DNA from: Bacteroides sp. CAG:709
GTDB taxonomy: Bacteria > Bacteroidota > Bacteroidia > Bacteroidales > UBA932
DNA: 33,706 nt
Reading direction: 5' to 3'
Assembly (NCBI GenBank): GCA_000434935.1
Contig: FR882191.1
Coordinates: forward strand, 5,712 to 39,417
This document shows, piece after piece, positions 1 to 8,097 of the stretch. The translations under genes were made by a program, and so were the position numbers. How positions within the stretch are numbered: the stretch's first letter is position 1; every line of letters starts with the position of its first letter. A model generated the notes under the pieces. It did no database searches. It was not told where the DNA came from and worked only from the letters and a program-made list of their open reading frames with translations.

Positions 1-1
1 G

Positions 2-2848
2 GCCGTTGATGTAATATCGCGCAGACGCAGTACTTCGGAAATCTGTTTCGGGACTTACAGTCAGGGGCTATGGCTTCTGGACCCGTCCTCCCGAAGCGGT
101 GCCCGGAGGGTTGTTTCTGAGGAATATCCCGATTTTTCTCATCTGGGAGTGACTGCAATCGCTGAAGACAATGCATCGAACCTCTGGATCGGAACAAGGA
201 AAGGCGTTTTCGTGATGACACCCGGGAACAAGGTTTTTTCAATTGCGGATTATCTGCCGGATGCTGCCCTGGACCCTCTTTCGGATGTGATTGTGACCGA
301 CCTCAAGTCGGCTCGTGAGGGCTCAGTCTGGATTGCTACCAACTACAACGGAGTGTATCGTCTTTCCCCTTCCGACGGCAGTCTGGTCAGATGGTCCCTT
401 GGAGAGTCTGACAATGTTTCCTGTCTTTTCGTGGATCCGGCCTCGAATGTCTGGGCAGGGTCCTCTTTTGACGGGCTGTATCTCTACGACAGGAAGAAAG
501 GGGAGTTCAGTCAGATCAACAATATCTCCGCCCTATATAATAAAGGTATTACAGGAATGTCCTCAGACATCACTTCCCGACTGTGGGTGACCACTTCCGA
601 TGCCGCTGTCTCCTTCACATACTCCGAAGGTGACAGAATCGGAGACGTGGACTATATTTCACTCTCGGATCACGATGCTTCGATGTCATTCAATGCCAGC
701 ACTCTTGTGAATCTGCCTGACGGGACGGTTGCCGCCGGTTCTTCCAAGGGAATCGTCTATTTCCCGCTGCGCAGCCAGACCCCGTCTTTCCCCGTGAGGG
801 AGAATCTCTGCCTGACTGACTTCCGTCTCGGAGAGACTTCTTTGAGGTCGATGTCCCCAAAACAGCGCAGGAAAGTCTGCGAAAAGGATATCAACTATGC
901 CGACCTGGTCAGGATAGACCACACGGTGCATTCGTTTTCAATAAGTTTCGCCCTTCTGAACAAGGGCGCCGGAGAGCAGGACATATATTCCTACATCCTC
1001 GAAGGGTATGACCGGAAAGAGGTGATTGATGCCGAGGGGAGACACACTGCAAGTTATGAAAACGTACCGCCGGGGGACTATGTCTTCCGCCTGAAGACCC
1101 TCGGAAGGGACAAGACCCACGAGCGCATCCTGAAAATCAAGGTGTTGCGCCATCCTCTCCTGTCATCCTGGGCTATTATGGCATATCTGCTAGTCTTTGC
1201 TGCTCTGGCCTACGGAATCTGGAGATACACCTATGACCGCATCAAGGCGCGTGAACTTGTGAGGCTCAGCAGGATGGAGAAACAGAAGGCTGAGGAACTC
1301 AATCACCTGAAACTCCAGTTCTACACCAATGTCACCCACGAACTGATGACCCCTCTTAGCATCATCAATGCATCGGTGGAGAGCCTGACAGGCGGAAAAT
1401 GGAATCCGGACCTGCCCAAAGTCCTGTCTGTCAACACAACCAGGCTGACCAGACTCCTTCAGCAGATGCTCGAGTTCAGAAAAGTCGAGAGCGGGAATCT
1501 GAAACTGTCCGTCTCCAGGGGAAATCTCACGAAGTTCATATCTTCTTGTGTGGAGGCTTTCAGCCCTCTGATTGCCGGCAAGGCCCAGAACCTTTCCTTC
1601 ACGAGTTCCCCGGACCAGATCGAGGGCTGGTATGACACGGACAAGGTTGACAAAATAGTGTACAACCTGCTTTCAAATGCCGCGAAATACACTCCGAAGG
1701 GCGGGGACATAAGCGTGAAGGTTTCATCCCTGGCCGACGGGATGGTGATGATTGACGTGGTGAACACGGGGGATATTATGTCCGAGAAGACCATCAAGGG
1801 GCTTTTCAAGAGATTCTACGAAGGTGACTACAGAAAGCACAACACCATCGGAACAGGCATAGGATTGTCTCTGGTCAAGGACCTTGTCACTCTTCACAAA
1901 GGTGAAATCACTGTGTCAAGCAGTCCGGAGCAAGGCAATGTCTTCTCTGTCCGGCTGCCGATCTCGGAGGAGGCCTTTGAGGAGGATGAAATCGGAAAGG
2001 ACACCTCCCAGGACAGTTGTCCTGTCCTGAATACTGCGACAGTGGTTCTGGAGCGTCCCGAGGGACTGTCGAATGACTACACCATTCTTTTTGTGGATGA
2101 CAATCAGGAACTCTGCTATCTGGTGAAGAGTATGCTTGCGGAGCATTTCAATGTGCTGACGGCAGGGGACGGGAAGGAAGCTCTGGAAATCCTGGAACAT
2201 TCGGATGTCTCGCTCGTCGTATCCGACGTGATGATGCCTCAGATGGACGGACTGGAACTGTGCAGGACAATCAAGTCCAGGTTTGAATACTGTCACATCC
2301 CTGTCATCCTTCTGACCGCAAAAAGTGCCGAGGAAAGCCAGATTGAAGGCTGGCAGGCTGGAACCGACGGGTATGTCTGCAAGCCGTTCTCGATGAAACT
2401 TCTCTATGCCCAGATTGTCGAGTGTCTGAGGAAGATTGAACGGAAGGGGGCTGACTTCCGGAAGCAGATTGTCCTGGATGTGGACAATATGGAGTACACT
2501 TCAATGGATGAGACTTTCCTGAGAAGAGCCATTGACTGCGTAAATGCCCACTACAAGGACTGTGATTTCGACCTTCCGGAGTTCGTCTCTTCAATGGGAA
2601 CATCCAAGACTGTCCTGACGGAGAAACTCAAGGTCCTTACAGGGATGTCGCCGGGAGCATTCATCAACAATGTCAGGATGACCGTCGCCTACAAGGCATT
2701 GACCGAAAACAAGGATGACGTGAGGATTTCCGACATTGCTTTTTCAGTCGGATTCAACGACCCGAAATATTTCTCCGCCTGCTTCAAGAAGAAGTATGGG
2801 ATGACGCCGAAAGCCTATCTGGACAGCATTCGAGGGCAGGTTCTCTGA
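2..2848 (+). CDS. Hybrid two-component system sensor/regulator (HTCS), 5'-truncated by the window edge
   Basis: One-protein sensor kinase and transcription factor that controls PULs in Bacteroidota. The reading frame is open from base 2, so the gene starts upstream; the GTG at 149 is only an internal candidate. In order: beta-propeller repeats (Reg_prop type, up to about 840), a Y_Y_Y domain (about 905-1145), one membrane helix (about 1159-1225), a HisKA H-box with THELMTPL (His codon at 1337), an HATPase N-box with YNLLSNAAKYTPKGG (about 1650) and a GTGIGLSL G2 box, a receiver domain (2081-2430; VSDVMMPQMDG with phospho-acceptor Asp codon at 2225, and CKPF), and a C-terminal AraC-type helix-turn-helix (about 2560-2840). 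The G1 box reads VVNTGD instead of the usual DxGxG. The PUL starts 87 bases downstream on the same strand, so this is very likely its inducer-responsive activator. About 948 residues are visible; full-length members are usually 1300-1400. Confidence 0.96.
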   Translation, partial: AVDVISRRRSTSEICFGTYSQGLWLLDPSSRSGARRVVSEEYPDFSHLGVTAIAEDNASNLWIGTRKGVFVMTPGNKVFSIADYLPDAALDPLSDVIVTDLKSAREGSVWIATNYNGVYRLSPSDGSLVRWSLGESDNVSCLFVDPASNVWAGSSFDGLYLYDRKKGEFSQINNISALYNKGITGMSSDITSRLWVTTSDAAVSFTYSEGDRIGDVDYISLSDHDASMSFNASTLVNLPDGTVAAGSSKGIVYFPLRSQTPSFPVRENLCLTDFRLGETSLRSMSPKQRRKVCEKDINYADLVRIDHTVHSFSISFALLNKGAGEQDIYSYILEGYDRKEVIDAEGRHTASYENVPPGDYVFRLKTLGRDKTHERILKIKVLRHPLLSSWAIMAYLLVFAALAYGIWRYTYDRIKARELVRLSRMEKQKAEELNHLKLQFYTNVTHELMTPLSIINASVESLTGGKWNPDLPKVLSVNTTRLTRLLQQMLEFRKVESGNLKLSVSRGNLTKFISSCVEAFSPLIAGKAQNLSFTSSPDQIEGWYDTDKVDKIVYNLLSNAAKYTPKGGDISVKVSSLADGMVMIDVVNTGDIMSEKTIKGLFKRFYEGDYRKHNTIGTGIGLSLVKDLVTLHKGEITVSSSPEQGNVFSVRLPISEEAFEEDEIGKDTSQDSCPVLNTATVVLERPEGLSNDYTILFVDDNQELCYLVKSMLAEHFNVLTAGDGKEALEILEHSDVSLVVSDVMMPQMDGLELCRTIKSRFEYCHIPVILLTAKSAEESQIEGWQAGTDGYVCKPFSMKLLYAQIVECLRKIERKGADFRKQIVLDVDNMEYTSMDETFLRRAIDCVNAHYKDCDFDLPEFVSSMGTSKTVLTEKLKVLTGMSPGAFINNVRMTVAYKALTENKDDVRISDIAFSVGFNDPKYFSACFKKKYGMTPKAYLDSIRGQVL

Positions 2849-2879
2849 CAAGTGGAGTTTTTGTGAACAATTTTCGACC

Positions 2880-2908
2880 TTGCATAGCCTGTTGCTGATT
2901 TAAATTTG
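2880..2908 (+). promoter_or_regulatory. Candidate PUL promoter (Bacteroidota -33/-7 type)
   Basis: A TTG at 2880-2882 lies 18 bases upstream of TAAATTTG (2901-2908), which fits the Bacteroidota -7 consensus TAnnTTTG and the usual spacing. Transcription would begin near 2914-2916, about 20 bases before the ATG at 2936. This argues against the in-frame TTG at 2906 as the SusC1 start, because that codon lies inside the -7 box. Two similar tracts, ATTTTCGACCT (about 2870) and ATTTGTCGAAACCT (about 2904), could be part of the HTCS target, but this is weak. Confidence 0.6.
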
Positions 2909-2935
2909 TCGAAACCTAAGTTAATAACAAGGCTA

Positions 2936-5900
2936 ATGTCAAACGGATTTTGCAAAGGCTTGCTGCTGATTCTTATTTCAGCGCTTGTCATTTTCTTCGG
3001 CTCTTTCAATGCAGCCGCCCAGACCGTGACGGCAACCGGAACGGTCGTGGATTCCTCTACAGGGGAGCCTCTCATCGGTGCGGTCGTGCTTCTGAAAGCC
3101 AAGTCTTCAACAGACCACGTCATCACTGATTTAGACGGCCGGTTCAGCCTCAAGGTACCTGCCGGTTCAGTTCTTGAGATTTCCCTGATGGGTTACGAGA
3201 CCCTTGAAGTAAAGGCTGCCGCATCGATGGGCAAAATTGCTCTCGTGCCGGATTTACAGACTCTTGATGAAGTTCAGGTTATCGCCTACGGAAAACAGAG
3301 TAAGCTCTCCATCACCGGAGCCATCACTTCAATCAGCACGAGCGAACTTCTGAAATCTCCAGCGGGAAGTGCAGCAAGCGCTCTTGCCGGAGCCGTCACC
3401 GGAATTTCCACCGTCCAGACTTCCGGACAGCCGGGTGCGGATGACCCTCAGATTTTCGTGCGTGGAACCGGTTCGCTGTCCAACACGGCTTCCAGCCCTC
3501 TCATTCTGGTGGACGGAGTCGAGAGGTCGTTTTTCCAGATGGACCCGAATGAAATCGAGAGTATCACAGTTCTGAAAGATGCCTCTTCGACGGCAGTGTT
3601 CGGAGTTCGTGGCGCCAATGGAGTCATCCTCGTGACCACAAGGCGCGGTGCCGAGGACGCGATGAGCATTTCGGTTTCCAGCCAGTTCGGTCTGACCCAG
3701 GCGCTGCGCAAACTTACCTGTGTTGACAGTTACACCTACGCCACCCTCTTCACTGAAGCCCAGAAATCCGACGGAGTCTCCGACAAGAACCTCATCTTCT
3801 CCGACTATGTGACCGAGAGATTCCGCCAGGGCGACGAACCGATAATGTTCCCGAATGTCAACTGGCAGAAGGAAATCTTCAAGGATTTCTCCTGGCAGAC
3901 ACAGCACAATGTCACCCTGTCCGGTGGCGGGAAAAGATTCCGCTACTTTGTTTCATTGGGCTATCTGCACCAGGACGGTGTCCTGAAGCAGAATTATGAG
4001 ACCTTCAATTCGAACTTCCGCTACGACAGGTTCAACTACAGGACCAATGTGGATGTGAACCTCACGAAGACGACCTTGCTCAAACTCAACATCGGAGGCC
4101 GTCTGGGCAGTCGCAAGGAACCGCAGAACGAGGACCTCTGGAGGACCGTGATGTGGTGCGTGCCATTCTCGAGTCCGGGTTTCGTGGACGGGAAACTCAT
4201 CCAGAACGGCTTCAATCCCTACATCCCGATCGGAGAAACCAAGTCTCCTTACGACTATTACTACAACTGGGGTCTTTACACCACTAACCAGAATGTCCTG
4301 AATCTCGACCTGGCTATCGAGCAGAATCTCGATTTTGTCACAAAGGGCTTGAGCGCACAGGTCAAGGGAGCCTACAACACCACCCACAGCGTGACAATCC
4401 TCCGTTCTCCGACGGGTACCGACAGTACCTGGATTCCGATTTACAAGGGCTCAGTCACACAGCCCGGAATGGATATTTCCGACCCTCGTTTTGACAACAC
4501 TATCGTTTACCGGACCGAGGGCATCAGCAACCTCAATGAGCCTCTTTCCTATTCCGAGACTTCTTCCGGCCGTGCCAGGGACTGGTATCTCGAGGGATCA
4601 ATCAATTACAACCGCACTTTCGGAGACCACGCTGTCTCGGGTCTCTTCCTCTACAACCAGAGCAAGAAATATTATCCTTCCTCATATTCCGACATACCGA
4701 CAGGATATGTGGGATATGTCTGGAGGGCCACATATTCCTACAAGCAGAAATATTTGCTTGACCTCAATGCCGGCTACAACGGTTCCGAGAACTTCCTTCC
4801 CGGCAAGCGTTACGGTTTCTTCCCTTCTGTTTCGGCCGGATGGGTGGTTTCGTCAGAGAAGTGGATGAGCAAGGCCAAGGTGATTGATTTCCTGAAAATC
4901 AGGGCTTCGTACGGAGTTGTCGGCAATGACAAATATTCCGGAGAGCGTTTCCTCTACCTTGGAGGCTGGAACGGCAACCACAGTGCTGTCGGTGATGGCG
5001 CCTATGGCAGTTGGCAGTTCGGCATCAATCCGACCATCGGGATGCTGCGGGATGCGGTCGAGAGCCGCCAGGGCAATGAGGACGTGACCTGGGAGAAGGC
5101 CTACAAGCAGAATTACGGAATCGATTTGAAAATGTTTGACAACCGCCTGTCTTTCAACGGTGATCTCTTCTTTGAACACCGTAAGGACATTCTCTCCAAA
5201 AGGAGGACATCCCCGTCGGTGACAGACTACAAGCTTCCTCTTATGAATCTGGGAATCGTGGACAACTGGGGATATGAACTCTCTCTGGGATGGAGGGACA
5301 CGCGCCCGAGTCGCAAGGTAGGCTACTGGATAACTGCGAATATGTCATATTCCAAAAACAAGATCATCTTTATGGATGAGGTGACTCCGAACGAGTGGTA
5401 TATGGCCCAGACGGGACGCCCTACCGGACAGAGCTACGGTCTTGTGTTCGACAGGTTCTACCGTCCGTCCGATTTCGACTCCGACGGAAATCTGCTTAAA
5501 GACGACGCAGGCAGGTACCTTCTTCCGGAGCAGCCCGGAACAAACAAACCGGGTGATCCTCTGTTCAAGGATTTGAACAATGACGGGAAGATTGACGGGA
5601 ACGACTGTACCTTTTACGGTTACTCCGCCCGTCCTGACTATGTCTTCGGTCTTGTGGCGGGACTCAGCTGGAAGGGATTGTCGGTTTCTATGCAGTGGAC
5701 CGGGGCCCTGCACGCATCGAGGGTGCTTTCGGGCGAGTACCGCACTCCTTTCGGAACCCAGAACTCCCGAAGCCTTCTGACCTATCTGGCTGACGGCAGG
5801 TGGACCGAGGAGAATATGGACAATGCCCGTTTCCCGAGACTTACATTCGTGAACAAGACCCAGTACACCAGAGATTCCGACCTCTGGCTGATGGACGGTT

Positions 5901-6127
5901 CCTATCTGAGGCTCAAGACGGCCGAGGTCGCCTACACATTCAAGGACAAGGCCCTCGGGAAAGCCGGAATCTCATCTTTCAAAGTCTTCCTGAGCGGTTA
6001 CAACCTTCTGACCCTGTTCTCTGAACTCGAGCAGTATGACATTGACCCCGAAGGCAGCACCGGAGACGGGACCTACACCTATCCAAACAACAGGATTTTC
6101 AACTTCGGCATTAATATAACGTTCTGA
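2936..6127 (+). CDS. SusC-like TonB-dependent outer membrane transporter (first pair)
   Basis: Outer-membrane channel that imports oligosaccharide with its SusD partner, powered by TonB. The ATG at 2936 gives a 1063-residue protein with a clean signal peptide (KGLLLILISALVIFFGSF, cut after AAAQ); an upstream TTG at 2906 is less likely because it overlaps the -7 box. A carboxypeptidase-regulatory-like domain follows (GTVVDSSTGEPLIGAVV to about residue 105), then a TonB-box-like segment (LDEVQVIAYG) and a plug with the SusC hallmarks ADDPQIFVRGTGSL, PLILVDGVER and VFGVRGANGVILVTT. The rest is a 22-strand-type barrel ending in an aromatic residue (NITF). No STN domain is seen, so anti-sigma signalling is not expected. 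Its TGA overlaps the SusD1 ATG by one base. Confidence 0.96.
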   Translation: MSNGFCKGLLLILISALVIFFGSFNAAAQTVTATGTVVDSSTGEPLIGAVVLLKAKSSTDHVITDLDGRFSLKVPAGSVLEISLMGYETLEVKAAASMGKIALVPDLQTLDEVQVIAYGKQSKLSITGAITSISTSELLKSPAGSAASALAGAVTGISTVQTSGQPGADDPQIFVRGTGSLSNTASSPLILVDGVERSFFQMDPNEIESITVLKDASSTAVFGVRGANGVILVTTRRGAEDAMSISVSSQFGLTQALRKLTCVDSYTYATLFTEAQKSDGVSDKNLIFSDYVTERFRQGDEPIMFPNVNWQKEIFKDFSWQTQHNVTLSGGGKRFRYFVSLGYLHQDGVLKQNYETFNSNFRYDRFNYRTNVDVNLTKTTLLKLNIGGRLGSRKEPQNEDLWRTVMWCVPFSSPGFVDGKLIQNGFNPYIPIGETKSPYDYYYNWGLYTTNQNVLNLDLAIEQNLDFVTKGLSAQVKGAYNTTHSVTILRSPTGTDSTWIPIYKGSVTQPGMDISDPRFDNTIVYRTEGISNLNEPLSYSETSSGRARDWYLEGSINYNRTFGDHAVSGLFLYNQSKKYYPSSYSDIPTGYVGYVWRATYSYKQKYLLDLNAGYNGSENFLPGKRYGFFPSVSAGWVVSSEKWMSKAKVIDFLKIRASYGVVGNDKYSGERFLYLGGWNGNHSAVGDGAYGSWQFGINPTIGMLRDAVESRQGNEDVTWEKAYKQNYGIDLKMFDNRLSFNGDLFFEHRKDILSKRRTSPSVTDYKLPLMNLGIVDNWGYELSLGWRDTRPSRKVGYWITANMSYSKNKIIFMDEVTPNEWYMAQTGRPTGQSYGLVFDRFYRPSDFDSDGNLLKDDAGRYLLPEQPGTNKPGDPLFKDLNNDGKIDGNDCTFYGYSARPDYVFGLVAGLSWKGLSVSMQWTGALHASRVLSGEYRTPFGTQNSRSLLTYLADGRWTEENMDNARFPRLTFVNKTQYTRDSDLWLMDGSYLRLKTAEVAYTFKDKALGKAGISSFKVFLSGYNLLTLFSELEQYDIDPEGSTGDGTYTYPNNRIFNFGINITF

Positions 6128-8079
6128 TGATGAAAAAGATATTTACAAATATAATGGCTGCTGCCGCGCTCTTTGCCGCTTCTTCCTGCAGCGACCTCAA
6201 ATTCGGCAACGACTTTCTCGAGAAGGCGCCTGGAGCGGATATGACCCTTGAGCAGATCTTTTCCTCGAAGTTGTATGCCGAGAGAGAACTCATCGGTGCA
6301 TACGCCTCGCTCCGTACCTGTCTGACAGTCCATTCCAACAACGGAAATTACGAATTCCAGAACGGAGGTAACAAAATCGGCTGGGACAATCTTGATACAA
6401 TGACTGACCTGATGCAGAGCCACTGTACCTGGGGAGGTGTTATCAAGACCTACTATGCAGGCACCTACAATGCCGAGGCGGAGAATGAAGGAAGTGGCAA
6501 GTTCGGCTTCCTTCCGGATCAGGAAGGCGCCTGGACAGGAATCAGGCGCGCGTGGATTTTCATCAACAATGTGGACAGGGTCCCCGATATGACTGATGAG
6601 GAGAAAAAAGTTCGCAAAGGTGAGGCAAGGATGATCATAGCCCTTCAGATGCACGAGATGCTCCGTCATTTCGGAGGAGTGCCGATTCTGGATGACTATG
6701 CCACCCCGGAAAATGAAATGACTGCGGACTATTCCCGCAAAACGGTGAGACAGTGTGTGGATTTTATTGTGAATATGTGCGAGCAGGCAGCGAAAGAGCT
6801 TCCGTGGACTGTCGCAGATGCGGACAACGGAAGAATGACCGCTGCCGGAGCACTTGCACTGAAGGCAAGGGTGCTTCAACTTGCGGCCCGTCCGCTGTTC
6901 AATGCATCGACTCCTTACCTTCAGGCACAGGAACCGACGGCAGCCAACAAAGCTTCCGTAAAGGAGGATCCCGGACTGATGACCTGGCTCGGTTCCTACA
7001 AGCAGGAGAACTGGCAGGCCGTGGCTGATGCCTGTGAGGATTTCTTCAAGAAAAACACGGAAAACGGTGATGCCTACAGGATGGTGATGCCTCAGACAAA
7101 TGACGCCGAGGGCTACCGTCAGGCTTTCAGCACCTGCTACGCTGATAGGGAATCCCCGGAAATCATCATCCACACCGGTAGGGCCATACCGACCTACTCC
7201 AACACCTATCACAGGTTTTATTTCGGACTTACCGACCAGGGACAGGCAGGAAGGGGATATGGCGGAGGCTGCGTGACCCTGAATTTCGTGGATATGTTTA
7301 CCGCTGCCGACGGCACACCTTCCGATTACAGAAAATGGCTTTCCGACCACGGTCACGACGGAACGGTTTACAACAATCCTTTCACGGGGAAGGACCCTCG
7401 TCTTTACGAGACGGTGCTGATAGCCGGTGACCGTTACAGGACACGTTGTGCCGAGACCTGGATTGACGGTCTGGAACACGGAAGTTCAGCCAATCCGAAA
7501 TGTGCCACGGGCTTTATTATCAGGAAGTTCCTTTGGGATTACAATGACGAGTTCCTCAACAAGGCCACCAATTCGGCCTATATCCGTCTTCCTGAACTCT
7601 ATCTGATGTACGCTGAGGCTCTGAACGAGCTTGGCCGTTCCCAGGAAGCCCTTTCCTGGCTCAACAAGACCCGCACAAGGGTGGGCCTTCCGGAAATGAC
7701 CCTTCCGAATGCCGCCAAGCTTCATTCGGGGCAAGCCCTTCCGGACTATCCTGAATGCAGCCTCATGGGTGACAAATACCTTCGCGAGGAGATTTTAGAT
7801 GAAAGGGCGAGGGAGTTCTGTTTCGAAGAAGTCCGCTGGTTCGACATCGCTTTTTGGAAGAGGGAGGACCTGATGCGCAAGATTCTCTACGGAATCCAGA
7901 TAACCCGCAAGAGTGGCTCTTTCGAGGAGGGCAACCTTGTTCTCACCTATTCAGACCCGTCAAAGATGGACCAGGGCAGAATCTGGCAGGATAAATTCAG
8001 CCCGAAATGGTTCCTGAGCGCGTTCCCGTCCGATGAGATCAACAAGGGATATGGACTGGTCCAGAACCCGGGATGGTAG
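6127..8079 (+). CDS. SusD-like outer membrane glycan-binding lipoprotein (first pair)
   Basis: Surface lipoprotein that caps the SusC channel and binds the glycan. The ATG overlaps the SusC1 stop (TGATG); a second ATG at 6130 is equally usable. The N-terminus has a lipoprotein signal ending AASSC (Cys about 21). At 650 residues it is of normal to large size. The TPR-like SusD core is recognisable near the C-terminus (AYIRLPELYLMYAEALNELG, followed by the LDERAREFCFEEVRWFDIAFW region), and it ends with the family-typical NPGW. It is directly coupled to SusC1. The ligand cannot be read from the sequence. Confidence 0.95.
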   Translation: MMKKIFTNIMAAAALFAASSCSDLKFGNDFLEKAPGADMTLEQIFSSKLYAERELIGAYASLRTCLTVHSNNGNYEFQNGGNKIGWDNLDTMTDLMQSHCTWGGVIKTYYAGTYNAEAENEGSGKFGFLPDQEGAWTGIRRAWIFINNVDRVPDMTDEEKKVRKGEARMIIALQMHEMLRHFGGVPILDDYATPENEMTADYSRKTVRQCVDFIVNMCEQAAKELPWTVADADNGRMTAAGALALKARVLQLAARPLFNASTPYLQAQEPTAANKASVKEDPGLMTWLGSYKQENWQAVADACEDFFKKNTENGDAYRMVMPQTNDAEGYRQAFSTCYADRESPEIIIHTGRAIPTYSNTYHRFYFGLTDQGQAGRGYGGGCVTLNFVDMFTAADGTPSDYRKWLSDHGHDGTVYNNPFTGKDPRLYETVLIAGDRYRTRCAETWIDGLEHGSSANPKCATGFIIRKFLWDYNDEFLNKATNSAYIRLPELYLMYAEALNELGRSQEALSWLNKTRTRVGLPEMTLPNAAKLHSGQALPDYPECSLMGDKYLREEILDERAREFCFEEVRWFDIAFWKREDLMRKILYGIQITRKSGSFEEGNLVLTYSDPSKMDQGRIWQDKFSPKWFLSAFPSDEINKGYGLVQNPGW

Positions 8080-8097
8080 TAACTTGAAAATATTGAA

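Noticed and set aside
2906..2908. TTG as SusC1 start
   Set aside because: It lies inside the probable -7 box, and the ATG at 2936 gives a better signal peptide.
6079..7479. 466-codon open frame on the - strand
   Set aside because: It is antisense to SusD1, which has a full domain pattern and lipobox; the long frame reflects codon bias, and its translation resembles no family.
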